Source of the DNA: Bacillota bacterium
Lineage (GTDB): Bacteria > Bacillota > Proteinivoracia > UBA4975 > VEMY01
Direction: 5' to 3'
DNA length: 64,000 nt
Assembly: GCA_009711825.1 (NCBI GenBank)
Contig: VEMY01000039.1
Span: forward strand, 27,255 to 91,254
Every line of letters begins with the position of its first letter. The first letter of the stretch is position 1. Under the pieces are notes generated by a model. The model did not search any database. It saw only the letters and a list, made by a program, of their open reading frames with translations, and was not told the DNA's origin. Of this stretch, positions 8,308 to 16,202 are shown in pieces. Both the position numbers and the translations under genes were made by a program.

Positions 8308-9838
8308 CTTCCTCAACTCCCTGCTGCCGGGTAATATTTTTCTCTGCGGTCAGTGCCGGGCGTTGACGCATCCAGCGCCAAGGGCGTCTGTATATATAGT
8401 CCCCCATATCCGAAATTCTCAGTGGTGCCACCGGTGACATGTACGGTACGCCCAAGGACTGGAGGTTACACAGATGGGCCAAAATCACCATCCAGGTGAT
8501 CATGATTCCAAACCCTCAGAGATAACCCGCCATGACCAGGAGCGGAAAACGCAGAAAGCGAATCGCCAGGCTCGCTTCATAATTGGGAATACTGGAACCG
8601 GCCAAAAAAGATGTCGCCACCACTATCAATAGAACCGGGCTGACCAGCTGCGCGTCCACCGCCGCCTGGCCGAGAATCAAAGCGCCCACGATGCTCAAGG
8701 TAGGACCGATCGGCCCTGGCAGGCGAATACTGGCCTCCCGCAATAATTCCACCGCACCCTCCAGTAGCAGTGCCTCGGTAATTGGCGAAAAAGGTACCGC
8801 TTGCCGGGTCTCGGCAATGAAGACAATGATACCCTGTGGTATCATTTCATAATGATAAGAAACCACAGCCGTATAGGCCGCAGTGGCGGTCGTGCCGAGT
8901 ATAATTCCGATAAACCGCATCATTCGGGCCAACGTGCCATAAATGGAGTGCATATAGTAGTCTTCAGGAAGCTGGAAAAAGTCTGCCGCCGTCACTGGTG
9001 CCAGTAAGACAAATGGGCTACCGTCGGCGATAATGGCAATTTTGCCCTGCAATAAACCGCCTACTACTTTATCAGGCCGCTCGGTGCTTAGAAACAATGG
9101 GAACGGCGTGATTGTCCGCTCAGTAATTAACTCTGCTGTGGCGCCGGGATCCAGAATGCCATCGATATCAATAGCCGCAAGGCGTTCCTTTATCTCTTCC
9201 ACTGTGTCCAGATTGCACACATCTTCGATGTAAGCAACGGCGATTTTAGTCCGACTGCGTCGGCCCACCTCCCTACAATGAACTTTCAGGTTTGGGTCGG
9301 GCAGCCGGCGGCGGATGAGGGCCAGACTCATTTGAATGACTTCCGTGAATCCCTCCCGGGGCCCCCGAATCAGCCTTTCCTGGATGGGCTCCTCGATGCC
9401 TCGCGACGGCCAGTTTTTGGTATCAATCATCGTAACTTCGGCGTAGCCGTCAAGTATTATTGCAACCTTACCTTGGAGAATATCGTTAGCAAATTCTCCA
9501 ATGCGGGTAAAGGTGCTGCTCTCCCCCACCGCTAGCAAATCTGCTATATGCCGGACTTGTTCGTTCTGTTGTTTGACCTCCAGTAGCTTGCTCACAATAT
9601 CCCGGTTCAGAGTACTGCTATCCACCAGACCCTCAACATAGAGAATGAGCGCCTGGCGCATGCCCATGGCCGGTACGACAACTTTCTTATACTTCACGTC
9701 ATCGCAGTCTTTATATAGATTGCGCAACAGCTGCTCATCTGTTTTGAGTTTACCGGTTAGCTTATCGGGCTTTTGGCTGGTATTAGCTTTACTTCCCCGG
9801 ATGTTGGGCTTCAATCTTGCAAGCAACTTTTTCAGCAC
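8288..9838 (-). CDS. gerAA: spore germination protein GerAA, interrupted by an in-frame TGA
   Basis: GerAA is the A subunit of the nutrient germinant receptor and forms the ion channel of the spore inner membrane. GTG 9838, after GGGGGTGAG, starts a 516-codon frame with the soluble N-terminal domain (NLYKDCDDVKYKK, LYVEGLVDSSTLNRDI), then DGYAEVTMIDT, REGFTEVIQMSLALIRRRL and the C-terminal membrane domain. TGA at 8516-8518 stops the frame after VMAGYL, yet the same frame resumes at once with GFGIMITW, then FGVPYMSP-like GerAA residues (SLGVPYMSPVAPLR), to TAA at 8288. This is a nonsense codon, a recoded UGA or an error; the last 76 codons remain conserved. Confidence 0.85.
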
Positions 9839-9956
9839 AAACTCACCCCCGTAATGCCTTCCACACGACTGCCCAGCATACATCCCGCTCCTTAACCAAT
9901 TTGCATATAGTACCTTGCCCGTTTTATTCCGTTTACATACCCGTGTAAACCGCAGG

Positions 9957-9991
9957 ATAAAAAAACGCGGCAGACATAAAGTCTGCCACGC
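9957..9991 (-). terminator. intrinsic terminator of the DUF401 gene
   Basis: On the minus strand a stem of about 10 bp (CGTGGCAGAC / GTCTGCCGCG, one G-U pair) is followed by a run of seven T. It separates the DUF401 gene from gerAA. Confidence 0.85.
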
Positions 9992-9993
9992 CT

Positions 9994-11232
9994 CTACCAG
10001 CGCAGTAGAGCGGTCACAAGAATGACGACAAGCATAGATATCCCCACCGGCCCTGTATAGCGATACACTCCCCCCAACCGCGAACAAAAGTATTCCCGGG
10101 TGAGGATTAGGCACAGATGCAACGGCGAAATAATGTACCCGATGGTCAGGCTGCCAAAGAGCAGGCCCAAGGCGGGAAGGTAGTGCTCCGCCGGCAAGAG
10201 CGGTACAAAAATCGGCAGCGCAATCGCCACCGTCGCTTCGTGGGAACCGGTGGCAATCCCCAATGCAAACGGAAGCACCAAGAGCAACAGCCACAAGGGA
10301 ATCCCCGACTCCACCAAATCGGCAGCAAATGTATTAACCAGGCTGCTTGTGTGGAGCATTTCCTTAAAAATCATCACCCCGGGCACAACCAGCAGCATGC
10401 CCGGCCGCACACCCGGCGCCAGCATTGTCAAGCTGCGCTTCCGCAGAGCCGCAAGCATCCGGAATGCAAGTGGCCCCTGCCCCCCGGGCAGGACCAGGAG
10501 CGCACAAATTATCCCCGCCACCAGGGCCAGCGGAAACCAGAGCTCAACAATCAAGAACAGCGCCAGCACCACCAAGAGGGGCAGAAGGCTGACCAAGACC
10601 AAAGCCAAATCAGCCCTGTGAAATTGAAACGGTTGCTCACTGCCCTTGATCTTCCGCAGCAAAAACCACCAGGCAGCAACCATGCCGGCGAGTCCTGCCC
10701 ACAGGTTCTGGGCCGCCAGAGTGGCCGGTGTCACATCAGCCAAAGCGGCAGCAAGAATGATGCTGGGGATTACCGGCAAGGCCACATACCAGAGATGGCG
10801 AAACACAATATTGATACCAGTCTTAAACTCCGGTGCCAGCTCTCCCCTGTCCCCTAAGCGGTCTACCAAAGGCGCAGACATCATAGCTCCACCGGGAACA
10901 GATAATGCCCCCATTACCATTGGTATCACAGTAAGCGCCCAGCGCGAATCACCGGCAGACAGGGCGAGCACTTTATCCACCAGCAAATCCAGAGTGCCGC
11001 TAGCGGTGAGTAGATGACCCAAAACACCGATTAAGACCACAACCAAGGTCAAGGTCCAGGTGTTGGCGTCCCCCAGGGCAGTAATCAATGCTTCCCAGGC
11101 GAGATCCAAAGGGACAGGCGCCAATAGCGCAAGGGCCAGGGCCCCCAGCATCATCGACAATCCCATATTCAGCTTGCGGCGCACGCAGTACATGATTAAA
11201 CCAATCGCAATTATAACAGCAAAAAAACCCAT
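9994..11232 (-). CDS. DUF401 family membrane protein, probable permease
   Basis: A 412-residue polytopic membrane protein with about ten to twelve hydrophobic segments. The segment SVPGGAMMSAPLVDRLGDR, with FRHLWYVALPVIPSII, is characteristic of DUF401, a family related in topology to the NhaC/citrate/gluconate-type ion transporters. Transport is inferred; the substrate is unknown. It starts at ATG 11232, with AGGAGGAGA a few bases upstream, and is transcribed alone. Confidence 0.75.
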   Translation of the reverse strand: MGFFAVIIAIGLIMYCVRRKLNMGLSMMLGALALALLAPVPLDLAWEALITALGDANTWTLTLVVVLIGVLGHLLTASGTLDLLVDKVLALSAGDSRWALTVIPMVMGALSVPGGAMMSAPLVDRLGDRGELAPEFKTGINIVFRHLWYVALPVIPSIILAAALADVTPATLAAQNLWAGLAGMVAAWWFLLRKIKGSEQPFQFHRADLALVLVSLLPLLVVLALFLIVELWFPLALVAGIICALLVLPGGQGPLAFRMLAALRKRSLTMLAPGVRPGMLLVVPGVMIFKEMLHTSSLVNTFAADLVESGIPLWLLLLVLPFALGIATGSHEATVAIALPIFVPLLPAEHYLPALGLLFGSLTIGYIISPLHLCLILTREYFCSRLGGVYRYTGPVGISMLVVILVTALLRW

Positions 11233-11345
11233 CCAGTCTCTCCTCCTGCACTCTAGTATAATGCAAATTACTTCATAGGTCGACAGGCAGGAACCGGATA
11301 TACGAAAGAAGAATAATAACTTATCAGCAGGTAAGGAGACGAGCC

Positions 11346-12182
11346 GTGGAAATTAAGCTACATAACTCAACTGTTAAACTGTATAACGAAGATTGTCTGT
11401 CGGGTATGAGGGCCCGGCTTGAGCCAAAGAGCGTAGATGTCATTGTCACCTCCCCCCCTTATAATATCGGGGTCAAATACAATCAATACGACGATAGCAT
11501 CAGCCGTGATGATTACTTGCAATGGTTACATGAGTGGGCGCAGATATGTACTGAAATCCTCAGCGATGAAGGATCGCTATTCCTCAATATTGGCAGTAAA
11601 CCCAGCGACCCCTGGGTCCCGTTTGAGGTGGCGACAGTAATGCGCGATGTTTTCCAACTTCAGAATGTAATCCACTGGATTAAGTCCATTTATATTGAAA
11701 ATGACAGCTACGGCGATAAGACATCCCTCAGTGTTGGCCATTACAAACCGATAAACAGCAAGCGCTATGTGAACGACACCCATGAATACATTTTTCACTT
11801 TACCAAGACCGGCCGGGTGGAACTGGACCGCCTGGCCATCGGTGTGCCGTATAAAGACAAATCCAATGTCAGCCGCTGGCAGGGCGCCAAAGCAGATAAG
11901 CGCTGCCGGGGCAACACCTGGTACATCCCCTATAAAACGATCCAAAACCGCAATACCGAGCGTCCCCACCCCGCCAGCTTCCCCCCGGAATTGGTGGCCA
12001 ACTGCATCCGTCTCCACGGCCTGGAAAAAAGCGCCCTGGTTTTGGACCCCTTCATGGGAATCGGCAATACCGCCCTGGCCTGTATTGACCTAAAAATTGA
12101 CTGTGTGGGCTTCGAGTTGGATAAGGAATACTTTGATCAAGCCTGTCAGCAAGCCATGACCAGAATAACTTTGTTTGATTAA
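11346..12182 (+). CDS. solitary DNA methyltransferase, beta class (N4-cytosine or N6-adenine)
   Basis: A 278-residue methyltransferase. The catalytic motif IV TSPPYN lies at residues 35-40 and the AdoMet-binding motif DPFMGIGNTA near residue 235, so the order is that of the beta class. The S in SPPY is commonest in N4-cytosine enzymes but also occurs in N6-adenine ones. The target-recognition region lies between the motifs. It starts at GTG 11346, 7 nt after AAGGAG. No restriction endonuclease is adjacent, so it may be an orphan regulatory methylase or a leftover of a restriction system. Confidence 0.85.
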   Translation: MEIKLHNSTVKLYNEDCLSGMRARLEPKSVDVIVTSPPYNIGVKYNQYDDSISRDDYLQWLHEWAQICTEILSDEGSLFLNIGSKPSDPWVPFEVATVMRDVFQLQNVIHWIKSIYIENDSYGDKTSLSVGHYKPINSKRYVNDTHEYIFHFTKTGRVELDRLAIGVPYKDKSNVSRWQGAKADKRCRGNTWYIPYKTIQNRNTERPHPASFPPELVANCIRLHGLEKSALVLDPFMGIGNTALACIDLKIDCVGFELDKEYFDQACQQAMTRITLFD

Positions 12183-12213
12183 AACCATTCCCCGTCAGGG
12201 GAATAGTTTTTTT
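12182..12213. terminator. intrinsic terminator between convergent genes
   Basis: Stem ATTCCCC / GGGGAAT with loop GTCA, extended by an A-T flank and a run of seven T on the plus strand. It overlaps the last codons of the 3D-domain gene on the minus strand. Confidence 0.8.
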
Positions 12214-12623
12214 AACGCGTCCCTATCCTTCCAGCGTGCCTGCCGGTCCCGCTCAATTGCCCGGGCAATATCCTTGGCTTTAACAATTGGCAGCCAGATC
12301 AACACATCTAGATGCTGACGTCCCCAGCGCCTGGCCTCACTAAGTCTTTCCACATAGATATCCAGATGAGCGTTGGAAATTGCGCCACCCCGGTCTTCGA
12401 CCACAAAAACTCCGCCGTTGGGTTTGTGGCTGAGCTCGGGAATGAAAATCCGGGTGCCAATGGGAATTTCCGGACCGGCGGCAACTGTGTGCCATTCCTT
12501 TGCCCGCGTCCCGCTATAAGTGATCCCGTACAGGGGATCGTCGGGATGTTTCTGGGTTGATTCATAGTCGGCGGTGTACGCGGTAATCTCCAAAATCGTC
12601 CATAGTTCGCGTAGATTGCTCAT
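12195..12623 (-). CDS. 3D domain protein (MltA/RpfB-like cell-wall fold)
   Basis: The 142-residue protein contains the 3D domain named for its three Asp residues: ITAYTADYEST, then TVAAGPEIPIGTRIFIP, then VVEDRGGAISNAHLDIYV, in the expected order. This double-psi barrel is found in lytic transglycosylases and in spore or resuscitation factors such as YabE/YuiC. No signal peptide, G5 or LysM domain is present, so it is a minimal version and export is not obvious. GGGAG lies 9 nt before ATG 12623. The C-terminus is a charged helix rich in Arg and Lys. Confidence 0.75.
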   Translation of the reverse strand: MSNLRELWTILEITAYTADYESTQKHPDDPLYGITYSGTRAKEWHTVAAGPEIPIGTRIFIPELSHKPNGGVFVVEDRGGAISNAHLDIYVERLSEARRWGRQHLDVLIWLPIVKAKDIARAIERDRQARWKDRDALKKLFP

Positions 12624-12775
12624 ACTGCAACGCTCCCTTTCTCAGTACATGTTACGGACTTTCCGCCGGGGGGTGACGTTACAGGTTATATATCCAAAAA
12701 ATACTTTGTAAGTTTCCAAAACCGTTTTTGCAAAAACGGGGTCTAATCTATGAACCGTAATAAGGGGGATGGAAA

Positions 12776-13255
12776 ATGGATGCAGAATTTTTATCAGCTA
12801 AAGCCCGTTCGGGCGATGATAATGCATTTTTTGAGCTTATCCACGCGCGAAAAGAAATTCTTTACCGCACGGCTTATACATATGTAAGAAACAGAGATGA
12901 TGCTCTGGATATAGTCAACGAAGCTGTATACAAGGCATATAGGTCTATCGGCAAACTCAAAGAACCCGCCCTTTTTAACACCTGGCTAATGCGGATTCTG
13001 ATTATTTGCAGTCTTGATCACAAAAAAAAGTTTGGCAGGCTTGTGCCGGTTGAAGAACTACCAACAAATGCAAGCGATACTGTCACCCAGGATAATATAG
13101 AAAACCTTGATCTCTATTCTGCCTTGGGAGTTTTGGACGAAAACTGCAGGACTGTCATTATACTTAAATACTTCCAGGACCTGACCATTACTCAAATCTC
13201 TGAGATAATGCAATGCCCCAGGGCACAATCAAAACTTACCTGCATCGGGCCCTGA
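12776..13255 (+). CDS. ECF sigma factor, frame broken in region 4
   Basis: The 159-residue frame contains sigma region 2 (DNAFFELIHARKEILYRTAY, DALDIVNEAVYKAYRSIGKL) and most of region 4 (VLDENCRTVIILKYFQDLTITQISEIMQCP). After MQCP the frame turns into non-sigma sequence and stops, while the next frame continues the helix-turn-helix as PQGTIKTYLHRALKTLRLE. One base is missing in the CCCC run at 13214-13217 relative to the expected CPQGT. AAGGGGGATGG precedes ATG 12776. It belongs with the anti-sigma gene that follows. An inverted repeat (CCGTTTTtgcAAAACGG) lies in the upstream region. Confidence 0.75.
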   Translation: MDAEFLSAKARSGDDNAFFELIHARKEILYRTAYTYVRNRDDALDIVNEAVYKAYRSIGKLKEPALFNTWLMRILIICSLDHKKKFGRLVPVEELPTNASDTVTQDNIENLDLYSALGVLDENCRTVIILKYFQDLTITQISEIMQCPRAQSKLTCIGP

Positions 13256-13293
13256 AAACCCTGCGGCTTGAATTAAATCGAATGCATAAGGAT

Positions 13294-14571
13294 ATGACCA
13301 GCCTACGCGAAGAATATGAAAACATTCCTGTCCCCAAGGAGTTGGATTTTGTCATTGAACAGGCAATCAAAAGGGGAAAGAATAGCAAACGGACACGCTT
13401 GTTAAGACCGTTGATTGCAGTTGCAGCCGCAATCTTGCTGTTTGTGGCATCGGTCAATCTATCACCAGCCTTTGCCAGTTATATAAGCAATTTGACTGGA
13501 TTCGAAACCATCATTGATTTCATCCGCTTTGACCAGGGCCTTAGTCAAGGCATAGACAATGGCGCCGGCCAGGTTATCAATCAGTCGGTCACCGACCAGG
13601 GCATAACTTTAACCGTTGAAAGCGCTGTCTTTGATGGCCGCAAGCTTATGATTGCCCATGAACTAACTTCTCCTGATAAACCCGGACATTTGAGCCATTA
13701 CAAACTGGATTTCACCGATATTGATGGCAACATCCTGCCCATTTCAGCAATCAGCACAACTTATCTGGGCAGTAAAGGCTTGCTGGAAATTTGGCATTAT
13801 GGCAATCAACAACTACCCAAACAGATTATCCTTGACTTGACGTCAGTTAAACATCTTTATGGCAACGACAGAGAAATTATTGACGGTCAGTGGACGCTTG
13901 CCCTGGACCTGGATACCGAACTTGTCGTTCCCCCGACAACAGTGACAATAGATAAAGAAATTACTATTGAAGGCATCCCGGTTACCATTGAGTCCATCCA
14001 CATCTACCCAACGGTAATCGACCTGGAACTTTCATCTGCTGTCAATCCAATGCATTTCTTTATAAACAGTAGGCTCGTGGATGAGGCAGGCAATGAACTA
14101 ATCGCAACCGGCGGTAGGGCCGATACAGAGAATAATCGATATACCATGCAGTTTACCAGCAATTATTTCTTCGAAACTAACGAGTTGGCTTTGGTTTTTG
14201 ATGGCGTTTATACCCAGGAAGATATATACCTGGAGATCGATATCGAAAATGAGCAAATCTATAATGATAGTAATTTGGACATAGAATTTTTGCGAAAAGA
14301 AACTATATCAAGGCCTAGCGGCGAAGAGATATACATTTGGTTTAGTTTTGACCGCACTTTTGATTCCAGTATCATATCATTTGAACAGTGGGGTTATGAC
14401 CAGGCCGGTAATCAGATATGCATGGAACAGGGTCCAGCTCAAAACGTCAGCTACCTGGGAGATGAATACGCCCTTGTCTTTGCCCCTGAGCAATTACCGA
14501 AAACATTCAGGATCAAAGTCTCCATCAGAACCGAGGGCGCTTACAAACCTGTGCATATACCGCTCAACTAA
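13294..14571 (+). CDS. anti-sigma factor, DUF4179 family
   Basis: A 425-residue protein beginning MTSLREEYENIPVPKELDF, a typical short cytoplasmic helix that holds an ECF sigma factor. One membrane segment follows (about residues 30-47, PLIAVAAAILLFVASVNL), then a large extracellular part with DUF4179-like beta-rich sequence (GQVINQSVTDQGITLTVES, LMIAHELTS). It should release the sigma factor on an outside signal. The reading frame is open upstream to 13213 and includes the end of sigma region 4, so as sequenced it could be a fusion. TGA 13295-13297 in the sigma frame overlaps ATG 13294 as ATGA. Confidence 0.75.
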   Translation: MTSLREEYENIPVPKELDFVIEQAIKRGKNSKRTRLLRPLIAVAAAILLFVASVNLSPAFASYISNLTGFETIIDFIRFDQGLSQGIDNGAGQVINQSVTDQGITLTVESAVFDGRKLMIAHELTSPDKPGHLSHYKLDFTDIDGNILPISAISTTYLGSKGLLEIWHYGNQQLPKQIILDLTSVKHLYGNDREIIDGQWTLALDLDTELVVPPTTVTIDKEITIEGIPVTIESIHIYPTVIDLELSSAVNPMHFFINSRLVDEAGNELIATGGRADTENNRYTMQFTSNYFFETNELALVFDGVYTQEDIYLEIDIENEQIYNDSNLDIEFLRKETISRPSGEEIYIWFSFDRTFDSSIISFEQWGYDQAGNQICMEQGPAQNVSYLGDEYALVFAPEQLPKTFRIKVSIRTEGAYKPVHIPLN

Positions 14572-14611
14572 CTGCGGCAAAAGTACAAGCATATCCTTTA
14601 GACAACAATAA

Positions 14612-14646
14612 AAAATCTCAGGTTGGCAACCTGAGATTTTAATTTT
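14612..14646 (+). terminator. intrinsic terminator after the anti-sigma gene
   Basis: A perfect 13-bp stem (AAAATCTCAGGTT / AACCTGAGATTTT) with a tight loop, followed by a T-rich tail. Confidence 0.85.
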
Positions 14647-14650
14647 GTAA

Positions 14651-14677
14651 ACAAAAAAAGACGAGAACTCGCCTTTT
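14651..14677 (-). terminator. intrinsic terminator of the tRNA operon
   Basis: On the minus strand AAAAGGCGAG / CTCGTCTTTT (one G-U pair) is followed by a T run, directly after tRNA-Leu. Confidence 0.75.
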
Positions 14678-14687
14678 AGTATTCAAA

Positions 14688-14774
14688 TGGTGCCGGAGAC
14701 CGGAATCGAACCGGTACGGGATTGCTCCCGAGGGATTTTAAGTCCCTTGCGTCTGCCTGTTCCGCCACCCCGGC
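14688..14774 (-). tRNA. tRNA-Leu (anticodon TAA)
   Basis: Read on the minus strand, the 87-nt sequence has a 7-bp acceptor stem (GCCGGGG / CTCCGGC), a long variable arm as in leucine tRNAs, anticodon TAA in GACTTAAAATC, the T-loop GGTTCGAATCC and an encoded CCA end. Last gene of the five-tRNA operon. Confidence 0.95.
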
Positions 14775-14785
14775 ATATAAAAAAA

Positions 14786-14859
14786 TGGAGGCGGCACCCA
14801 GATTTGAACTGGGGATAAAGGATTTGCAGTCCTCTGCCTTACCACTTGGCTATGCCGCC
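14786..14859 (-). tRNA. tRNA-Cys (anticodon GCA)
   Basis: The 74-nt minus-strand sequence has acceptor stem GGCGGCA / TGCCGCC, anticodon loop GACTGCAAATC, T-loop AGTTCAAATCT, discriminator U (as in bacterial tRNA-Cys) and encoded CCA. Confidence 0.95.
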
Positions 14860-14864
14860 TCGTA

Positions 14865-14939
14865 TGGAGCGGAAGACGGGATTTGAACCCGCGACCCTCG
14901 CCTTGGCAAGGCGATGCTCTACCACTGAGCCACTTCCGC
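14865..14939 (-). tRNA. tRNA-Gly (anticodon GCC)
   Basis: The 75-nt minus-strand sequence has acceptor stem GCGGAAG / CTTCCGC, anticodon loop CTTGCCAAG, T-loop GGTTCAAATCC, discriminator U and encoded CCA. Confidence 0.95.
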
Positions 14940-14946
14940 ATATAAA

Positions 14947-15022
14947 TGGTGCCGCAGGGCAGAATCGAACTGCCGACACGTGGATTTTCAGTCCACTGCT
15001 CTACCGACTGAGCTACCGCGGC
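14947..15022 (-). tRNA. tRNA-Phe (anticodon GAA)
   Basis: The 76-nt minus-strand sequence has acceptor stem GCCGCGG / CTGCGGC, D arm TAGCTCAGTCGGTAGAGCA, anticodon loop GACTGAAAATC, discriminator A and encoded CCA. Confidence 0.95.
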
Positions 15023-15030
15023 AAAAAATA

Positions 15031-15107
15031 TGGCGGAGCTGACGGGAGTCGAACCCGCGATCTCCTGCGTGACAGGCAGGCATGTTAGGCCACTACACCA
15101 CAGCTCC
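15031..15107 (-). tRNA. tRNA-Asp (anticodon GTC)
   Basis: The 77-nt minus-strand sequence has acceptor stem GGAGCTG / CAGCTCC, anticodon loop CTGTCACG, T-loop GGTTCGACTCC, discriminator G (as in tRNA-Asp) and encoded CCA. First gene of the operon. Confidence 0.95.
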
Positions 15108-15117
15108 AGCATTAACT

Positions 15118-15146
15118 ATTATACACACCACTTAATTACCCGTCAA
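15118..15146 (-). promoter_or_regulatory. sigma-A-type promoter of the tRNA operon
   Basis: On the minus strand, TTGACG (15141-15146) and TATAAT (15118-15123) are separated by exactly 17 bp and lie about 10 bp upstream of tRNA-Asp. No other promoter is seen between the five tRNAs. Confidence 0.85.
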
Positions 15147-15205
15147 GCGGATAATAATAGGGAATAAATTACGTAAATTTTGTAATCCTGTTATTGTTCA
15201 CCAAT

Positions 15206-15475
15206 TTAATCCATTGTAAAACTGCCACCTTGATGCAGCCGAGAACTAATCTCCTCATTGCGCAAAAAATCATTGATTGCCTTTGAACTCCCAGGCTGCC
15301 TGGTCATTATTCCCCGCAACAAGGCCATGAGTCGTTGGCTCTGCAAATGCGGGGCAGATAACTCCTTCTCTAAAAGCTCAAAAACCTGTTCGAGCTCCCG
15401 ACGTTTTTCGCCGCCGCTGTATTTACCGGCCATTGCCTCTACCTTTTGCTTTAAGTCAGTAAATGCCGCCTTCAT
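15206..15475 (-). CDS. small helical protein, unknown
   Basis: About 89 charged, Leu-rich residues with heptad-like spacing in the middle (VEAMAGKYSGGEKRRELEQV), suggesting helices, and no signal peptide or membrane segment. AGGAGG lies 8 nt before ATG 15475, which I prefer to GTG 15484. It stands alone between the tRNA operon and a secreted-protein gene. Family not recognised. Confidence 0.6.
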   Translation of the reverse strand: MKAAFTDLKQKVEAMAGKYSGGEKRRELEQVFELLEKELSAPHLQSQRLMALLRGIMTRQPGSSKAINDFLRNEEISSRLHQGGSFTMD

Positions 15476-15594
15476 TGCAAACACCTCCTCGTTTCCAGTT
15501 TAAGCATGAAAACCGCTTTGGTGCATACTATGCAAAAACAGGAAGGTTAGCACACATTAAAGTTTGTAATACTGTGCTTAAGAGGTGAATTTAC

Positions 15595-16026
15595 ATGCGA
15601 CAGCTAATGCTTTGCACAATGTTGCTTTTAATGGCTTTGTGGCCCGGCCCGATTGAAGGAGCAATCACTGAAAACCAGACGGCGCCGGATTTAGAGCTTG
15701 AAGCGGAACGGTTATTTTTCGGACCAAACTTTCAAATGCAGGACAGCTTCCTTATTGAAGGCAGAGTAATCGAAGCGGGCTCTGATTACCTTGAGATTAA
15801 ACAACATCTTGACAGCCCACCCCAGCCGGTTGAACCGAAAATCAACATGCATCCGGCAACACTGATCCAAATCCGCACGGTTGATTCCCAGGGAAAAATC
15901 AAAGACATCGAGAATAAACGCTGGGACATGATTAAGGCAAAAGAGCTAAAGAATCAGGTTATCTTAATCCTTTATCTGCCCCATTCAGAGACAGCGAAAT
16001 CAATTATGATAATAGAGGAAATATAA
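15595..16026 (+). CDS. small secreted protein, unknown
   Basis: The 143-residue product starts with a likely Sec signal peptide (MRQLMLCTMLLLMALWPGPI, cleavage probably near EGA) and then a beta-rich acidic domain of about 120 residues. AAGAGGTG precedes ATG 15595. It is followed by a bidirectional terminator. Family not recognised; the context of single-gene units gives no hint of role. Confidence 0.6.
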   Translation: MRQLMLCTMLLLMALWPGPIEGAITENQTAPDLELEAERLFFGPNFQMQDSFLIEGRVIEAGSDYLEIKQHLDSPPQPVEPKINMHPATLIQIRTVDSQGKIKDIENKRWDMIKAKELKNQVILILYLPHSETAKSIMIIEEI

Positions 16027-16028
16027 AA

Positions 16029-16056
16029 AACCCCGCACTCGCGGGGTAATTTTTTA
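16029..16056. terminator. bidirectional intrinsic terminator
   Basis: Stem ACCCCGC / GCGGGGT with a 4-nt loop and T tracts in both directions; it serves the secreted-protein gene (plus) and tRNA-Leu (minus). Confidence 0.85.
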
Positions 16057-16059
16057 GTT

Positions 16060-16144
16060 TGGTGCGAGAGGTGGGACTTGAACCCACACGACTTACGCCA
16101 CACGGCCCTCAACCGTGCCTGTCTGCCAATTCCAGCACTCTCGC
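16060..16144 (-). tRNA. tRNA-Leu (anticodon GAG)
   Basis: The 85-nt minus-strand sequence has acceptor stem GCGAGAG / CTCTCGC, anticodon GAG in GGTTGAGGGC, a long variable arm (class II), T-loop GGTTCAAGTCC and encoded CCA. It has its own promoter and terminator. Confidence 0.95.
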
Positions 16145-16155
16145 TTGCAGTGATT

Positions 16156-16184
16156 ATTATACGCAGTTTTAGTGTATGTGTCAA
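16156..16184 (-). promoter_or_regulatory. consensus promoter of tRNA-Leu(GAG)
   Basis: On the minus strand, a perfect TTGACA (16179-16184) and perfect TATAAT (16156-16161) are separated by 17 bp, 11 bp before the tRNA. Confidence 0.9.
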
Positions 16185-16202
16185 CACCAATAGAATTATC
16201 AA

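Noticed and set aside
8288..8503. Separate 71-residue gene after gerAA
   Set aside because: The sequence is the normal C-terminal end of GerAA in the same frame beyond the TGA, not an independent gene.
14738..15112. Open frames on both strands through the tRNA cluster
   Set aside because: They are formed by conserved tRNA sequence; the tRNA structures explain the region.
14688..16144. Possible tRNA-Sec among the tRNAs, given the selenoprotein
   Set aside because: The six anticodons are TAA, GCA, GCC, GAA, GTC and GAG; none is TCA and none has the long acceptor stem of tRNA-Sec.
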